64,000 nt of DNA from Trichosporon coremiiforme (lineage: Eukaryota > Basidiomycota > Tremellomycetes > Trichosporonales > Trichosporonaceae): contig BCJJ01000003.1 in the NCBI GenBank assembly GCA_039545355.1, positions 310,001 to 374,000 of the forward strand. The letters are read 5' to 3'. The position numbers and the translations under genes are program-made. Position 1 is the stretch's first letter, and each line of letters starts with the position of its first letter. This document shows positions 24,657 through 35,760 of the stretch, in pieces. A model generated the notes under the pieces. It worked only from the letters and a program-made list of their open reading frames with translations, had not been told where the DNA came from and did not search any database.

Positions 24657-27142
24657 CTATGTTCGTCTGACGTCAGTTTCAAAGCGCGCCGTAGCAAAAC
24701 TCACGCAGGGCGACGATCACCGCCCGCCCCATTCGTCACGCTCGTCATGCCATCCGTCTTGCGCTGTGAGTCAGTTGGGTGCCAACTATTCAACTCACGG
24801 ATCAGATCGACGGCATCTTCACGGCGCATGACTGGGCTCCGGCTATCCCGCAACTCGTCCCAGGCGTTCTGATCTGGGGAGCCGACCTCGTAAGGGCTGG
24901 TGACGGGCGGTGAAGCGTGGGCAGGGTGGCTGAAGTAGTCGGTATAGTCCCTCGACTTCCGCTGCTGGTGCTGCGCCGGTTGGCCCCACCCGCCCCCAAT
25001 ATCGTCATCCGCATAGGTCGCAGGCTCGCTGGGCGTAGAGCTCTGGCTCGCCCTGATGGACTTCTTGCTGGAAACCGAGCTGCGTTTGCGCTCACTACGC
25101 CTCGGCTTGCGAGGTGCTGGCTCGGCCATCTGGGGTTGCTCCGAGCCAGACGGCTCAGTGTCCAAGCCGAGCTTGTTCGAACCCTGGCTGCTGCTGTCGC
25201 GGTCTGCCCATGCTCCGTAGAGCTTCTGCTTCTTCTGCTCCGGTTTCATCTCCTTGCCCTTGCCCTTGGCCTTCGAGTCCCGTCTGTTCCATGGCATCGG
25301 CGGTAACGGCGGCGAGAACGGCCCCGTGTTCAGATCGCGCGCAGTGACGACACCACCGCTCCTCGTCCTCCTTCCGGCCAGAATCTCGCCTTCCTCGAAC
25401 CGTCTCCGGCGGCGCATGTTTTCCTCCGAGACGTCCACGTTCGGAAAGCCAGTGTAGCCGATGTGGCGAGCACGGACGTATAATTCGTCCTCCGATTCGC
25501 TGACCGAGCTGAACTCGAGGCTGGGCGCAGCCGACACATCGCTGTCACTGTCGCTTGCGACTCCGGAGAAAGAGTAGCCGACACGGTGCTGCGGCAACAG
25601 AGGCGTACGCGAGTCGACCTGAACCCGCTGGTCCTCCTGGCCTGGGACGTTGATCCAGTACTTTGTCTTCCCTCCCTTGGAATAGCGCAGACCGGCACGG
25701 ATTCGTTTCGTCCTTCCCTCCTCATTGTGCAGCCGGCCGTCGGCGGCTTCATAGGCTTTGTAGGAGATGCCCCGCGCGCGGAACGTGTACTTAATGTCGG
25801 CCCAGACGTCCTTCAATCCAAAAGCATCTCGGAACGCGAAGATGAACGGAAGGCGGGCGACGTGGTTCAGGCGCATGTCAATATAATCGCTAGCCTTGAA
25901 CGCGTATTGCTGGAGATTAGCGCCGGCCAATGAACGAACCTACGTGAGCGATAGCGAAGAACGGCATCTCGATGCAGATGAGGGAGTCCACAATCGCCAT
26001 AGTCATGTGTTCCGGATCAGTGTAGACACCAACTGGAAGTCAGCTTTGCCGCGGGAGTTCCCACTCACCATGCTTGATAGCCCCCACGGAAACGAGGAAG
26101 CCGATGAGGACGCTCTGCCAGAACGAGAAGAAGAGGATGCCCTTGACACACAGGAACTTGGCTGCAATGTAAGCTGGATTCATATACAAGCCAACTCACG
26201 GACTGGTCTGAAGGGCTTCAGGTCGTTGTTGACGGCGACCCAGAACATGGCTAGGCAACTGTCTGTTAGCTTGTGAGGCAAATGCCAGCCAGCTCCACTG
26301 ACTAAAGACTAAGACAGATTGAGACGTTATAGATGACAGTGACCCAAGTGTATCCCGCCGTCCAGGAGAAGGATCCCTCGTGATACGTGCCGGTCGCCTT
26401 GCAGAACGCGACGAGGAGCACGAGGAGCGGCTTGACCTGGACGTATTCTGATGTTCAGCTTCCTGGACCCTTCTGCAGCTAAAGTACGCACGCAGCACGC
26501 CTCGCTTGAGATTCAATAGCGTCCAAGGGTCACTCGGGTCCATCGGTCGGAGGACGAGGTTCATCGGGAACGGGTGCGGAATGGGCGGCCGTCCGCGGAG
26601 GCGGAGGAGCAGCTCACGCTCACCGCCAAGGTACGTAATGAGCAGCTGGAGGAAGGCGTAGATGACGAAGGCCTGATGTCAGCTCGTCGGCCCGTTTTGG
26701 ACAGCCTGTGTCGAGGAAGATCAATCGCTGGTGGAGGTCACGATCGGTGCGCCCGGGCCCTGTGTATTGTGTCGAAACTTCTCGCGGCCAACTCACCTCG
26801 TACAGGTCGCGGATGGCGTCGATGTAGAACGCCGCGTTCAGAGAGTACAGCGCGATGAGCGATGAGCACGCATATAATGGAACCCTATTGTCAGCTGGGA
26901 TAAGTCCGGCAAAGCTCACATGACCATGATGCGGACGACGTTGCGCTGCAGCTCCGGCATGCGGTAGTTCTTGAGCTGGAGCACAATCGAGGCGATACTG
27001 ACACTGGTGGCTGCATGTCAGTTGCGAGCGCACGGCAGTACTCACCAACAAACGTGCAGAAGCCGCATACGTCGAGGAGCCACCATGGGAGGTTATCGCC
27101 CGCGCCGCCGGCGGGCACCTCGACTGGCGTCGGCGTCGACAT
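24657..27142 (-). CDS. TMEM184/organic solute transporter alpha-like (DUF300) membrane protein
   Basis: Polytopic membrane protein of the TMEM184/DUF300 family; the family includes organic solute transporter alpha, but transport by fungal members is not established. About ten short exons alternate with introns. The N-terminal membrane half contains WWLLDVCGFCTFVG, then LQLKNYRMPELQRNVVRIM, AFYIDAIRDLYEAFVIYAF, LQVKPLLVLLVAF and FWQSVLIGFLVS. The soluble half follows helices ending MPFFAIAHVFA and includes DVWADIKYTFRARG. The cytoplasmic tail of about 300 residues is Ser/Arg/Pro-rich. A terminal gtgagt-ctgac-cag intron would put the stop at 24657; without it the stop is at 24701. Start ATG is at 27142. 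Confidence 0.82.
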
Positions 27143-27557
27143 TGTTTACGCCCGTCGATGGAGCCGCCACCGTAGGGGAGGCTCAGTGTTTGGTCGGTGG
27201 GAGTGGGTGGGTGGCGAGCAGTGATGAGGTGACTGCACCTCCCTCGTCGATGTCTGCGAGGGGTGGGTGAGCTGCCGCGGCGTTGAGGACGATGGAGCAA
27301 TACTGTACGCGATCCAGACGGAGAGGGTTCAAGGAGCAATTACCAAGCCCCGTCCCTCATGCGGTCTTGCGCGCCTGCGCGTGCGGTGCGGGCTGTCTGG
27401 GCTGGCCGGAGTTGCCCCTTGCGTCACCGGCCGGACCGGACCAAGTGGGGTCCCGCACTGTGAAATCGCGTCCTCGAGATTTGAGCTGGCGCGTTTCAGT
27501 TGACGTGTTTCCGCCTTCCTCGCCTTCCTCCACCAGTACGACGACGCTGAGGACACG

Positions 27558-28358
27558 ATGAGCATTCCTCAAGCAGCGTCTGAGGCGGCTGCTGTTGTGG
27601 CCGACTCGATCCCGGGCCCGAAACACTTCGCCCTCACCCACATCGTGTACCCGCCCTCGAACAAGCTCGGCATCCCGCTCGCGCTCCTCAGCCTTTCGCC
27701 CATCTTTCTCTTCGTCGCGTACTTCGTGCTCGTCGTCTTTGGCCGCCGGCTAAGCCTTTTTCTTCTGGCTGTCGGAAGCGTTGGCAATGAGGCGCTGTCG
27801 CTGTTCCTCAAGAGGATCCTAAAGAGTCCGAGACCGTTCCCCCATCTTCCCCATGTTGGACACGGATACGGCATGCCCAGCAGCCACACGCAGGCCGCCA
27901 GCTTCGTCCTTGCCTGGGGCATTGGGTACTGGCTTTCGATTGAGGCTCGGTACGACAACAAGCCGGCGGACGCGAGGACAAGAACAGTCCGCAAGGTCCG
28001 GACAGGAATCTACGTCTTCGGGCTGTTCGCCTGGAGCATCGCCGTCGCTGCGAGCCGGTAAGCTGCAGACCCGCTTTCCGAGCTGACCAAAAGAATCTTG
28101 CTGCAGTATCACTCTGTTCCTCAAGTCGCCGCGGGATATGTTGTCGGCCTCATTGCGGGCGCCGCGTGGTACCTCCTCACTGAGCACATTCCGCGAACCT
28201 CGCTGAACTCGCTGCCCGGAAAGATCAGACAGGGTCTGCAGTGCCTCTGGACTGGCGTCGGTGGGATCGGCGGGTGGGAGATCGGTGGAGCGGAAGGCGG
28301 GTGGGGAGAGGGTTGGGTGTTCGGCGTCGACAAGAAGGCGGCGTCCAAGTCTCAGTAA
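27558..28358 (+). CDS. CAX4: dolichyl-diphosphatase Cax4 (PAP2 family)
   Basis: ER membrane phosphatase that recycles dolichyl diphosphate released during N-glycosylation. Two exons (27558-28057 and 28094-28358) give 254 aa. The PAP2 tripartite signature is complete: KRILKSPRP (KX6RP), PSSHT (PSGH-type) and SRILLQYH (SRX5H). The last motif is created by splicing through the aaaag acceptor at 28093; the more obvious ctgcag acceptor 13 nt downstream would break the frame. Hydrophobic segments at roughly residues 35-60, 105-120 and 150-200 fit a multi-pass protein. The product is slightly longer than typical, with a Gly/Trp-rich C-terminal tail. Confidence 0.9.
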
Positions 28359-28523
28359 GCTTTAGACTACATAGAATGCAACTGTCCTGCATGAAAAAGG
28401 TACAACAGGTTGAGCTAGAGCTATGAGAGCGGGAAAGCTACGGGCGGAGAATCATATACGTGCTTGTATACCACAAACTTTGGACGTGAAAACATCATCA
28501 TGATTATTTGGGCAACGGGTATG

Positions 28524-30200
28524 TTACGCCGCCACGTCGACCTGTGGGGCCGTTTCGCTCACGCGCGAATGCGTTGAGTGGGTGGAAACGTTGTCCAGGG
28601 TATCAGAGTTACTTTGGGGGGTGTGCGGAGTGGATGCCGAGGGCGTTTTCGTCTTGGGTGTTTTGGGCCTGTGTGTGCCGTCCGAACCTTCGTTCGCTTC
28701 GTTCACGTCGTTCGTCAGTCCTTGAGACTGCGCCTCAAACTCGGTCTCGTAGTGGGCTTCTCCGTTCGCCTCGTCGTCCGTGGCGAGTGCTAATGGCTCC
28801 CCACTCTTAGAGGGTGAGACCGACTCGCGCTCCTCGATGACGCTCAGCTCACGCCGGGCGCGAAGGCCGCTGGCGACGTCGTCCCATACACCATGCTCGC
28901 CGATGGCGTCCACGATGCAAGGCTGGGCAGAGGCGGGCGCCGATGACCCAAGACCGAGCTTCGATGGTGAGCGAGGATCTTCCTTGTTGACCGGGTGCTG
29001 GTGTTCTGCCTTATCCGCCTTATCGGGGGACGACTCTGTAGAGCTGTGGATCGAGTTCGATTGGGAGTTCAGGATTCGTGTCAGATTCGGAGTGGGCGAA
29101 GCGGGCGCAGACTCGAGGCGCAGTCTGAGAAGAGTTAGTTAGTTCCACGAGTTCTCCTCACGGGGACAGCACGCTGAAAATGCGTCCTTCCTCCTTCGGC
29201 GGGCCGTAGGCATCGAACGGATCCGGGATCGAGGAAACGATAGGCTCCAGGATGGGATCACTGGCCTTGCCTGCGATCTTCTCGTAGAAGTCCAGCTGAG
29301 AGCGAATCACGAATGCGACCTTGCTCAGCACCGCGTCCCAGGTCTCTTCCTCCGCCTCAAGCACCTCCTCGTGGTACTGCAGCTTGATGCCGTCGAGCTC
29401 GTCGACCTGGCGCTGCAGCTCAGCCAGAGCGGTTCGGAATTGACTTAGGTCACGCTTCTTTCGCCGTCCGATCTTCATGTTCTCGGCCTCGGTACGGCGG
29501 ATCTTCTCGCTCTGCGCCTGTAAAGCCTTCTCGTACTGAGCCAGGCGATCGGAGGTCATGAGCTTGTAGTTGTCGAGAGCCTCGAGCAGTGGGATCTCGA
29601 ACTGGCGGTAGACCGTGTCGGCGAGCAGTTGCTCGTGGTTAGAAATCAGGAACTGCAGACCGCCAGCCCCTGCCAAAGCCGCATTTGCCTCGCGACATCC
29701 CTTCACGCTGAATGATTAGCATGGGATTTCGGTGAACTAACCGTGAGCAGGCCTCCATTGCTGATGCGAACGCCGCCGTTGCTGATGACATGGCCAGGAG
29801 TGCGTTACGATATGCTTTCGCCGCAGCCATGAGCTATGCAGGATCAGCGCTGAGCCCTCGCCGTGTAAAGTGATCACTCACATCCTCGAAGCACGCAATC
29901 GAAGCTCGGAGATCCTTGCGAGATATAAGAGTGTGAGATTCCGAGAGATTGACCTTGGAGCCGGTCGTCGTCGTGGAGAACTACCTTGTCAGCATATCTG
30001 GTGTTGTGACGGGTGCGGAGGCGTCTCGGACTGTCACCACTCTCGCCACCGTGGAGCTCGGAGTGACAGTTGTTGCACGTGTGGGCGTCGGGGGCGGGGG
30101 AGAAACGTACCGTGGGGCTCGGTGGGCGCGGCCACGCATGGGAAAAGCTTGCGTTGCTCTGCATTGAGTCGTGGCGTGTCCTGTGCAGACTTGAGGACAT
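28524..30200 (-). CDS. BAR-domain protein, Ivy1-like
   Basis: Predicted phospholipid-binding protein with a BAR-type helical domain, most like fungal Ivy1 (a vacuolar-membrane protein that binds Ypt7 and Vps33). The first exon codes about 31 residues ending PRPPSPT. A roughly 125-nt intron then leads to FSTTTTGSKVNLSESHTL. The helical region includes LRASIACFEDLMAAAKAYR and ASAMEACSR, then IPLLEALDNYKLMTSDRL, a charged coiled coil (KALQAQSEKIRRTEAENM) and FVIRSQLDFYEKIAG. The C-terminal third is Ser/Thr/Glu-rich and disordered. At least four short introns join in frame. The Ivy1 assignment rests on remembered similarity around the AKAYRNAL segment; a generic BAR protein is the alternative. 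Confidence 0.65.
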
Positions 30201-30568
30201 GTTGGGAATGTGGGTGATGAGGGGAAAGGTTGAGGACGATAAGTGTTGTTGTTAGCGAATCCTTGAATCCTGGGCCGACCGACGCCCGTCCGACAGATGC
30301 CCTGGAAGGCAGGTCGGGTAGCAAGCGATCCCAGGCAGGATATCAGAGACCGAGTATGCTGTTCAGGGCGTTTCAGATCACGCTACATTTCCCTTACGTA
30401 AACCCGCGACGCCATTACTTCTCCCGACTTCACCAGCAACCGGCGAGTGAGGCATGTGCGATAACGAGGAAGCAAGCGAATGCCCTTCTGTAGATTCTGT
30501 GGGTTTCGTCAATTGCACGACGGCTACGAAGCGATCTGGATCCTGCATATTCATACTACATTCATAGC

Positions 30569-32452
30569 CTAGACTCTGTAACCGATACCGCCGCCCGTCG
30601 CGGCGCCACTCGCGTATGTCTTCTGGCCGCCGTGCCAAGGGCGAGGAGGAGGGAACATGCCCTTCATCGCGAACGTCCAGGAGCCGACCACGGCAGGCGG
30701 CTCAGGCTCATCATCCGGGTCTCCGTCGCGGCCGTTGGCACCAGTGAGCGCAACAGAAGCTGGGCGCGCCTTAGCCGCTCCCATGCCAGGGTGCGAGGGA
30801 GGCATCATCGACATAGGGCGAGTAGAGGGCGATGCGCGCTAAAAGTCAACGAATGCGGGAGCCTGCAGTACTTACAGCTGGGCTGGGGTGCGACGGAGGA
30901 GGAGGGGTAGCACGCGACGGGGGCGCCGAGATCTCAGGAGCCGAGGCATTCGAAGACGAGCGGAGGCGACCTGCCGCGGCGAGAGCACGTGCAGCGGGGC
31001 TTCTGCCGACAGGGGGCGGAGGAGCGTCGTCTTCTTCGCCATCATTTGCCGGGGGGCTCGCCGGAGCAGCTCTGCTGGGTGGCGGCGCAGTGCGGGTGGG
31101 CGGCGGAGCGAAACGTTGCGAGGCACTCCTTCCCCCGGACCCAGGAGGCGGCGGAGGGGGAGGGGGCGGGGTTGAACTAGCAGACACTGTCCGCGATGTT
31201 CCGCCACTGGGCCGCCTCGGAAGCGGCGGCGCAGGAGGCTCGGGAGAGTCACTGCGACGCGGCGGAAGCGGCACCGATCGACCTGGCAACGCCGGAGGAG
31301 TACGAGCTGGAAGCGTAGGTGGCCCTGTAGGGCGAGGGGGCGGTGGGGGAGCGCGCTGCACGTCAGACCGATACACGATTGAACAACTTACCGTAGAGTG
31401 CGAATGAGAAGGAGGGAGCGGAGGCACCGAGCGTCCACCGCCACCACCTAGTCTGTTCGGCAGCGGTGGAGCGCGGTTGGGAAGAGGAGGAGGCGACGGA
31501 GTCGACTGGTTGGGCCTCGGGGGAGGAGGAGGGACCCGAGCAGGGCTTCCCGAAGGACGAGGGGGAGGGGGCGGGACACTCCTACCACCACCGGAAGGTC
31601 GGGGAGGCGCCGGAGGAGCACGTCCGGGGAGGGAAGGCGGTTCTCGTTTGGGGATCGCCGGTGCGCTGCTGACGGGGCGAGGAGGAGCAGGGGGAGCCCT
31701 GGGAGGCTGAGGCGGAGGGGCAGGGGGAGCGGGGGGAGCAGGGGGAGCAGGAGGTGTTGGTACGTGGCGAGAAGGAGCGGGCGGAGCCGGGGGAGCGGCG
31801 CGCCCATGCGAGGGGATGGGAGGGGGCGCGGGAGGAGCACGTTTGGGAACACCACCGGGAACAGGCGGTGCCGGAGGCGGCTTCGGAGGTGCAGGGACGT
31901 GGCGAGAGGGAGCCGACGGAGCAGGGGGCGCTGGCGGGGCAGGGGGGGCAGGGGGCGCCCTTCCTGGTGCTGAAGGGGCAGGTGGAGGCGGCGGTGCCGC
32001 GCTGGGCGGCTTCGGCGGAGCACGTCCCGGAATACTGGGGGGTTTCGCCAAGCCTGTGGAAGCGCCTGAATGTCAGTTGCCAAACGACGACATCCGCGTT
32101 GAGAACACTCACTATGTCCTGCAGGTCCACCAGTCTTCTTTAGCTTGGGCATGCCTCCAGCGAAAAGACCGGCCAGCTGCTGCGCTGGGTTATCGGCGAT
32201 CATGGGGTTCGGAGCCGGGGGAGGACGCGCGGCACCACCACCACCACCTCCTCCTCCACCTCCTCCACCTCCTCCTCCTCCGCCGCCGCCGCCTCCGCCA
32301 CCGCCGATGTTTCCAGCTACAGCTGGAGCTGAACGGTCATTGGTCTGCGTCTTCTTCAAGCCCTTGCCGGCTGGTGGGGTCAGCACTACATTTCACTTCG
32401 CCTCTTGGGATCATAACTCACCTTGAATCTGCTGTAGCAGTGCCGCGTTCAT
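30569..32452 (-). CDS. VRP1: verprolin/WIP-type WH2 actin regulator
   Basis: Proline-rich verprolin/WIP homologue, which binds G-actin through a WH2 motif and WASP through its C-terminus to control endocytic actin patches. The WH2 motif straddles the first intron: MNAALLQQIQ joined to AGKGLKKTQTNDRS. A poly-Gly run and about 400 residues of Pro-rich repeats (APPAPP, PPPPPRPS) follow. The last exon ends with a WASP-binding-like segment, GSWTFAMKGMFPPPRPWHGG then QKTY. The start is the ATG at 32452 and the stop is at 30569. One internal intron of 36 nt (ends near 31358-31393) is a multiple of three without a stop, so its retention would add 12 residues. Confidence 0.85.
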
Positions 32453-32822
32453 GACGGCCTACTGTTCGTGAATGTTGAGTTCCACGAGATCAGCGAGGGT
32501 ATTCGGGAACGCTTATCAGTCGAGTGCTGTCGCAGATGAGTGGATGTGAAGTCGGAAGTGGCCTGAATGGAAGTGCTGAGGAGCCATCGTCATCGCCTCC
32601 ACGGTGAACGATCGGCCGCATAGCGCGTGGTTATGTGGGAGGTAACCATAAGTTCCATCCCATCATAGGGTGACGTTAGCGTCACCCGTTTCAAGTCGTT
32701 GAACGTATGGACATCAGCTGTTGACCACAACACTCAGAGCTGGGGCTCGGCCAGCGTTCCAGATCTCTCATCGTCCTTTCAGTCTATTAGCTGTCGAAGA
32801 ATACGAACGACGTACCAGCGCC

Positions 32823-33716
32823 ATGAACTTTTCGCCTTGTGAGCCCAATCGCAGACAAGGAAAGCATCTGACACTAGATCAACCGCCACCTGACTCCCCT
32901 GCCGAGGACGGCGCAACTCAGTCGTCCGCGTATAAGGGGAAGGGCAAGAGCACTGCTAAGCCATGGTTCACTCGGTGAGTTGCCTGGTGAGGCTTGTGCA
33001 TAATGTGCTGACGCTGTGTGCACCTACATTTGCCGCTTATATCGACCTGTAACGCAACATGCTACCTAACCGACCCGCCTGACACTGTTGAACCGTCCAA
33101 TCTTACCGATCGATTGCTTGACTTCTGCTCACTTGCTTTTACCAGCGAGACTTCGGGATACGGAAACTCGTACCAGGGCGGTGCAGCCTCCTCGGAACCC
33201 ACGGTCTCAACGCAGGCGCTGTCTAACGACCCGGAGGCCGACATCTACGGTTATGGCAACAGCGAGATTCCAGAGGGTCGCGTGAACGCATGGGAGAGCC
33301 GATTCGGATGGAGGATCGACGTCATGGCTGCTGCCGCTTACATTGGAGGTCCCATCACTGGTGAGTCTTTGGTATGGGCGAATGCAGTCGGAAACTGACA
33401 GCCAGCGTTAATATTCCTGATCCTCGAAACCCAGAACGACTACGTTCGCTTCCACGGTGAGCCACTGTTGAATTGATTAAGCTAACGTACAGCTTACCAG
33501 TCCGCCCTGCTCACGACGCCGCTTGTGCTGTTCATGATCATCACCAACCTGTTGATCCCGCTTCCGACCTTCCTGCGGACGCTGATCATTCTCGCCGGAG
33601 TCGGAGCCACATTGTTTGCGGCATACCGAGCCTGGAAGGACGCCCAGGAAGGTCTGAGCCGTTACTGGCTGCCTTACATCGGAGAGCGTGCCGAGCGCTG
33701 GGTGAACGAGGAGTAG
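32823..33716 (+). CDS. Tic20/DUF4870-like small membrane protein
   Basis: Four exons (32823-32974, 33146-33360, 33406-33456 and 33493-33716) give 213 aa. The N-terminal half is polar and low-complexity (GKGKGKST-like and SGYGNSYQGG). The C-terminal half carries three hydrophobic segments: AAAAYIGGPITALIFLIL, then LLTTPLVLFMIITNLLIPL and TLIILAGVGATLFAAYRAW. The linking motif NDYVRFHAYQSALL matches the conserved 'FVRFHAxQS' core of DUF4870/UPF0132 membrane proteins. Function is unknown for the family. Introns are canonical, with ctgac or ctaac branch sites. It is divergent from the verprolin gene (371 bp between the starts). Confidence 0.7.
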
Positions 33717-34244
33717 AGTGGTTGTTCATGTGTAGGATACACTAGATTTCATATTATACGTTGATTATGAGCACTACGCAATTAGGCAAGACTAGTTGGC
33801 GCGCCCCGCAATGCGCAAAGTGCATTGCGTTCGCTTTCGGTACCATTGCCACTTCGCTAGTCGCGTCTGGTCGCAGCATTGATCGTTGACACCGAGACAA
33901 CTCGCATGGGTCGGACAGCAGCGCAGCCGCTAGGACGTAGGGGTATGCACTCGCAGCATCGGAGGGCTCAGGTGGGGACAGCCGCAGTCAGGACTCAGGC
34001 ACAACGGCGGCATGGCGCCGGGCGTCAAAGCGTACCAGCGGCTGTGCCTGACCATTGCACTTTCTGCTCCGCACAGTTGGAGAGCGACACCAGCACTATC
34101 GCTTTGCCTCCTTCCTCACGACCTCTAACCGTTTATCCTACCTCTTTCTCGTCAAAAGCTTTCCGGAACAAATCTCTTTTCGACTGCTGTTGTACAACAC
34201 TCTTCTCATCGTGGCCGACGAATCCCGGCACTGATCCATTCACT

Positions 34245-35685
34245 ATGGCGTCATTACGACCGCCTCGCGTCCTGGTGAGTGCTTAACAGAAATCGTGTAA
34301 GCATTGCTGACCCTCCAGTCGTTCAAGATCGGCCAGCGACATGTCACAGTACCCACGATCCCCGCGATTATAGCCGGAGTCGTCACCCTCTTCCTGGTGT
34401 ACGCCCTGTCGACCCCGAGTTCATCAGCGTCCTTGGACAACTTCACGCCACATCTCGCGACGCCGACAGACATCCCGGCCACGTACTACTCTAAACCGGG
34501 CATGAGCTACCTCGAGTTAGCGACGAACCCTCTGTATGGACTCCAGCGAACAAAGTCCAAGTTCCTTGTTAAGCCAGAGCAGTTCCCGCCCACGCCGCTG
34601 AAAAAGCATCTGCCGGATGATTTCAAGGTGCCCGATTACATCCCGAAGCCGGTCGGCGTCAAGGTCCCCGGCATGCGCGTTCCCAACGCTATCCACTACG
34701 TCTACGGGCTGAAGCCTCCCAAGCAGGGATACAGTGGTGAGCAGCTGCCCTACTACGCCTACCTCGCGATGAAGAGCGCCATCACTCGCCTGAAGCCCGA
34801 GAAGACGTTCTTGTGAGTGCGCCCCTTTCTAGCTTAGCTGACCATAGCTACTACAAGTACAAGCCCGTCGGACCGTTCTGGGACCTGATCGAGCCACACC
34901 TCACTCTGATTGAGATTGACCCTCCTGAGGACATCTTCGGGAACAAGCTCACCCACTTTGCGCACAAGGCGGACATCGTGAGACTGTATGCCCTGAAAGG
35001 CTCTGGTGGCATCTATCTGGACGTGGATGTCTACGTGTAAGTCAGGAGACAGTGATTGCAACTGACAGTGCAGGATTCGTGACTTCGATGACCTCCTGTC
35101 CTATCCTACCACGATGGGCATGGAGCGCAGCCCGGACTCCCGCAAGGAGGAACTCGACGCTGGCGGCCTCTGCGTAAGCTTCATTGTCAACGACAGCAGC
35201 ATGCTGACGGCAGAATGGTATTATCATTGCCGAGCCTGAGTCGCCCTTCGTCGACCGATGGCTGAACGAGTACCACGCCTTCCAGGACGGTGGCTGGGCC
35301 GAGCTTTCGGTGCACAAGCCGTGGGAGCTCGCACGGTACAACCCCGAGGAGATTCAAGTCCTGAACCCTCGCGCGATGTACTGGCCTATGTGGCACGGTG
35401 ACGAGATCGACAAGACGCACATCGAGAACGACTACGACTTCTACAGTACTGGCCAGTACGCGTACCACGGCTGGGAGTCGCTCGCGATGAAGTACCTCGT
35501 CGCGCTGACTCCGGACGACATCCGCAAGGTGGACACGAGCTTCCACCGTCTCGTCCGACCGTGAGTAGAAGTGCAGCTGACTTATGCCATCCCTTCTCAA
35601 GCTGACATGCAGACTTGTTGGACCTGAGGACGACGCGGCTTACGCGCAGTGGGCCAAGGAGCAGGCGAAGCGTGACCTGAGCTAA
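34245..35685 (+). CDS. DXD-motif glycosyltransferase (GT32-like)
   Basis: Predicted Golgi type II glycosyltransferase of the sugar-binding DXD superfamily (GT32/Och1-like). Six exons begin with a 30-nt first exon (34245-34274), and introns join in frame throughout. A short cytoplasmic tail precedes one signal anchor (IPAIIAGVVTLFLVYALS). The catalytic core has VPNAIHYVYGL, then HFAHKADIVRLYALKGSGG and the DXD motif in IYLDVDVYV. Further downstream are MERSPDSRKEELDAGGL and NGIIIAEPESPFVDRWL. Metal-dependent use of a nucleotide sugar is expected; donor and acceptor cannot be told. Its stop lies 75 bp from that of the convergent aminotransferase gene. Confidence 0.82.
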
Positions 35686-35760
35686 GCCCGCAACCTGTGA
35701 CTGTCTAACGATCTGATGCATGGTATAGATGACTTTGAATTACGCTTTGACTGTCATTAC

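Noticed and set aside
30832..32454. Gly-rich plus-strand frames opposite the verprolin gene
   Set aside because: Poly-Gly/Ala strings are the complement of Pro codons; the minus strand has the WH2 and WASP-binding motifs.
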